Origin: an uncultured Bacilli bacterium
Lineage (GTDB): Bacteria; Bacillota_I; Bacilli_A; RF39; UBA660
Length of the DNA: 15,992 nucleotides
Assembly (NCBI GenBank): GCA_947522695.1
Contig: CANNTX010000029.1
Coordinates: forward strand, 1 to 15,992
Reading direction: 5' to 3'
The notes below the pieces were generated by a model. That model was not told the origin of the DNA. It worked only from the letters and a program-made list of their open reading frames with translations, and ran no database searches. Of this stretch, positions 14,204 to 15,992 are shown in pieces (position 1 is the stretch's first letter; each line of letters opens with the position of its first letter). The translations under genes were made by a program, and so were the position numbers.

Positions 14204-14789
14204 CTTTAACTTCTTGATAATAATTATTTACTTTTTCAGCCCATGTGCTACTTTCAGCATATTTAGAATTCATTTTATAAGGATCATCTAAACCAATAGA
14301 ATAATAATTATAATAAATTAAATCTAAATAAGACTTTATTCCTTCTTCTAATGTGTCATATCTTCTATATGAACTTCCGTTGCAGGATGGGCTTCCTTTT
14401 ATACCGCCAATATTGTTACATGTTCTTGCTAAGTAAGAACATCCCCACTTACAACCAGTTTCTAAATTGACAATTGATATTGCTAAATAAGGATCTAAAC
14501 CAGTTTCGCTTGTATATTTTGCAAAATGTGATCCTGTATTTGACAAAGTACTATATAAATTTTTATTTAATTTAAATGTTAACTCTTCTTCAGTAAGATT
14601 ATCCCACACAATCTTTTTAGTTGTGGTTGTTTCAGTTGTTGTAGTGGTTGTTTCACTTGTAATTTCAATATTCGCTAATAATTCATCATTTTTATCATTT
14701 TGTTTATCTTTAATTAACATCGTACTTAGAGATATTAATAAAAGTAAACATATAAATATAATATAATTTTCTTTTCTTTCTTTTTTCAT
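14187..14789 (-). CDS. Membrane-anchored peptidoglycan hydrolase (glucosaminidase/lysozyme-like)
   Basis: This 200-residue protein has a basic start (KKERKEN), one membrane span (about 9-25) that may be an uncleaved anchor, and a Thr-rich stalk (46-58). The catalytic domain (about 85-197) resembles GH73-type N-acetylglucosaminidases: GLDPYLAISIVNLETG with probable catalytic E110, NNIGGIKG (125-132), then RYDTLEEGIKSYLDLI, NYYSIG and KYAESSTWAEKV. It should cut glycan strands at the outer face of the membrane. Four cysteines (C113, C117, C124, C136) cluster beside the active-site Glu and could form disulfides. No SD is visible, and the -10 ends seven bases before the ATG, so a leaderless mRNA is predicted. 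Lytic transglycosylase-like activity is an alternative. Confidence 0.85.
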   Translation of the reverse strand: MKKERKENYIIFICLLLLISLSTMLIKDKQNDKNDELLANIEITSETTTTTTETTTTKKIVWDNLTEEELTFKLNKNLYSTLSNTGSHFAKYTSETGLDPYLAISIVNLETGCKWGCSYLARTCNNIGGIKGSPSCNGSSYRRYDTLEEGIKSYLDLIYYNYYSIGLDDPYKMNSKYAESSTWAEKVNNYYQEVKETIIE

Positions 14790-14796
14790 AGAACTT

Positions 14797-14824
14797 ATTA
14801 TACCACTTACATATATTTATGCAA
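14797..14824 (-). promoter_or_regulatory. Promoter abutting the wall-hydrolase start codon
   Basis: TGGTATAAT is an extended -10 with a perfect hexamer (14797-14802); a weak TTGCAT (14819-14824) lies 16 bases upstream. Only seven bases separate the hexamer from the ATG, so transcription should begin at or next to the start codon. Confidence 0.6.
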
Positions 14825-14852
14825 GTTAAGTACATAAGTTACCAAAAACTTC

Positions 14853-15992
14853 CTAATACCACTTACTTACAATATCGACACTTGTTGATTTAGGCATTGG
14901 ATTAGGTAAATCTAACCTAACTAATAATGGCACTTTAAATGATGTTCCAAATACGATTGCTGTTCCAGGAAGTAAATTCTTTATTTTTTCAATTGTTTCA
15001 ACACTTACATTACTGGAAATATTACTAATAATATTAATATCACTTGGATGAAACATTTTAAAGGTTATAAAGTTAGAACATTGTGATAAGGTTGTAGTTG
15101 ATAATTCACTTGGTCTTTGGGTTATAACACCTAATAAAATACCATACTTTCTTCCCTCTTTGGCAATACGGTCAAATATGTTATATCCTAATACTTCAAC
15201 ATCTGTATCATTTTGAACATATCTATGAGCTTCTTCAAGAATTACATGAATTGGAAATGATCCTCTATCTCTTAAATTAGTTACATAGTTAAATAATAAC
15301 CTAGTAATTATTTTAGTTAGTATTTTAATAAATCTTTCTTCAACGTTGTTTAAATTAAAATTAATTATTTGATAATGTTTTTCGGCATTAAATAAATGTT
15401 CAACATATTCTTTTTTGGTTATTCTTTCATTTCCTTCATCAAAGAATCTACGATTATCAGAATTTAATATTTGTTGTAATCTTACTTTTAATACATTAAA
15501 TTCATCATATACTTTTTCGCTCTTTAAAACACCTTCGCTGATAAGGGCAAAATCTAAGGCATAATAAATATCTTGTAAACCATATTTGATATTGTTATTT
15601 ATTACTACGTCGGCTAAATCAAGTTGCTTATATTGTTGTAAATAAGTTATTATTAAATCTAAGGCAGCCATTTTACCTGATGCATCTATATTCATACATT
15701 GTCTAAATGTTCTAGTATATCCTGGTTGAACAATTGGTGTTTCTAAATTTAAGTCTTTGGTGTTATATCTTGTTAAAATGGCAATTATTTGGTCTCTTAT
15801 TTGATTTGGGTTACGACCACTTGATAGAATATCTAATAAACTTTCGGCTATAATTTCAGTTTTATATTCTTGAACATTAGCATCTAAACTATTAAAGATA
15901 TATACTAATTTTAAGGTTTTTTCTAATATAGGTAACTGACTTGCTGACTTAACATTTAAAAGTAACGCTAAATCATCTATATCTAAAAAATA
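14853..15992 (-). CDS. HerA/DUF87-family ATPase, C-terminal part (cut by window edge)
   Basis: The frame stays open from the TAG at 14853-14855 to the right edge, giving 379 visible residues and lacking the N-terminus with the Walker A motif. An internal ATG at 15693-15695 is not the start, because the frame continues through it with no SD. Seen are the Walker B-like VILEEAHRYV (EEAH at visible residues 253-256), the arginine-finger region DRIAKEGRKYG, then TQRPSELSTTTLSQCSNFI and NPMPKS near the end. These are hallmarks of HerA-type hexameric DNA-pumping ATPases. HerA works with the NurA nuclease in archaeal end resection and in several bacterial defence systems; no NurA or other partner is visible here, so the role is open. 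No clear terminator follows, so readthrough into the wall-hydrolase gene is possible. Confidence 0.85.
   Translation of the reverse strand, partial: YFLDIDDLALLLNVKSASQLPILEKTLKLVYIFNSLDANVQEYKTEIIAESLLDILSSGRNPNQIRDQIIAILTRYNTKDLNLETPIVQPGYTRTFRQCMNIDASGKMAALDLIITYLQQYKQLDLADVVINNNIKYGLQDIYYALDFALISEGVLKSEKVYDEFNVLKVRLQQILNSDNRRFFDEGNERITKKEYVEHLFNAEKHYQIINFNLNNVEERFIKILTKIITRLLFNYVTNLRDRGSFPIHVILEEAHRYVQNDTDVEVLGYNIFDRIAKEGRKYGILLGVITQRPSELSTTTLSQCSNFITFKMFHPSDINIISNISSNVSVETIEKIKNLLPGTAIVFGTSFKVPLLVRLDLPNPMPKSTSVDIVSKWY

Noticed and set aside
14803..14852. Terminator after the HerA-like gene
   Set aside because: Only a 5-bp AAGTT/AACTT pairing is seen, without a T run.
15693..15695. ATG at 15693-15695 as the start of the HerA-like gene
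   Set aside because: The frame stays open for another 99 codons to the edge, no SD precedes this ATG, and the conserved Walker A region must lie further upstream.

Overview
The window is very AT-rich, bacterial chromosomal DNA with tightly packed genes. It most likely comes from an uncultured, probably anaerobic gut member of the Bacilli near the RF39/Erysipelotrichales/Mycoplasmatota boundary. That placement is an inference from the low GC, a ParE-type topoisomerase subunit with Gram-positive motifs, a YfhO envelope protein, an rpsP-khpA pair, a cofactor-rich [FeFe] hydrogenase and SipW-like signal peptides. The genetic code looks standard: all tryptophans in the recognisable proteins are TGG. 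No TGA stop is used by any gene whose end is visible (nine TAA, three TAG).

Layout. (i) 1-4200, minus strand: a tandem pair of paralogous exported surface proteins. Each is preceded by an almost identical ~235-bp cassette holding an inverted repeat, a strong promoter, a hairpin plus T-run that looks like a terminator, and the signal-peptide coding region. A homopolymer T tract (7 in one copy, 6 in the other) decides whether the best-placed start codon is in frame. A convincing terminator ends the pair at 68-92, and a new minus-strand gene may begin at base 26. (ii) 4213-8623, minus strand: parE, then a UbiA-family polyprenyl-phosphate phosphoribosyltransferase-like enzyme, then a large multi-membrane-span protein. 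Gaps of 11 and 14 bases suggest one operon. (iii) 8735-11221, plus strand: a YfhO-family membrane glycosyltransferase, divergent from parE. (iv) 11218-11735, minus strand: khpA and rpsP, with a divergent promoter shared with (v) a cytoplasmic transglutaminase-fold protein (11859-12683, plus). (vi) 12680-14101, minus strand: a monomeric [FeFe] hydrogenase with an N-terminal rubredoxin-like knuckle. (vii) 14187-14789, minus strand: a membrane-anchored peptidoglycan hydrolase, predicted to be translated from a leaderless mRNA. (viii) 14853 to the right edge, minus strand: the C-terminal part of a HerA/DUF87-type ATPase that runs out of the window.

Themes. Much of the window concerns the cell surface: variable-looking exported proteins, lipid-linked sugar enzymes, YfhO and a wall hydrolase. 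Housekeeping genes (parE, rpsP, khpA) are interleaved but separated from their usual partners (parC, ffh, rimM, trmD). Regulation is compressed. Terminators lie inside coding ends, two convergent gene pairs overlap by a shared TTAA, and promoters sit within a few bases of start codons or on terminator arms.

The best candidate for something undescribed is the surface-protein cassette. It combines a promoter whose -10 overlaps the 5' arm of a terminator-like hairpin with a T6/T7 tract that could switch translation on or off.
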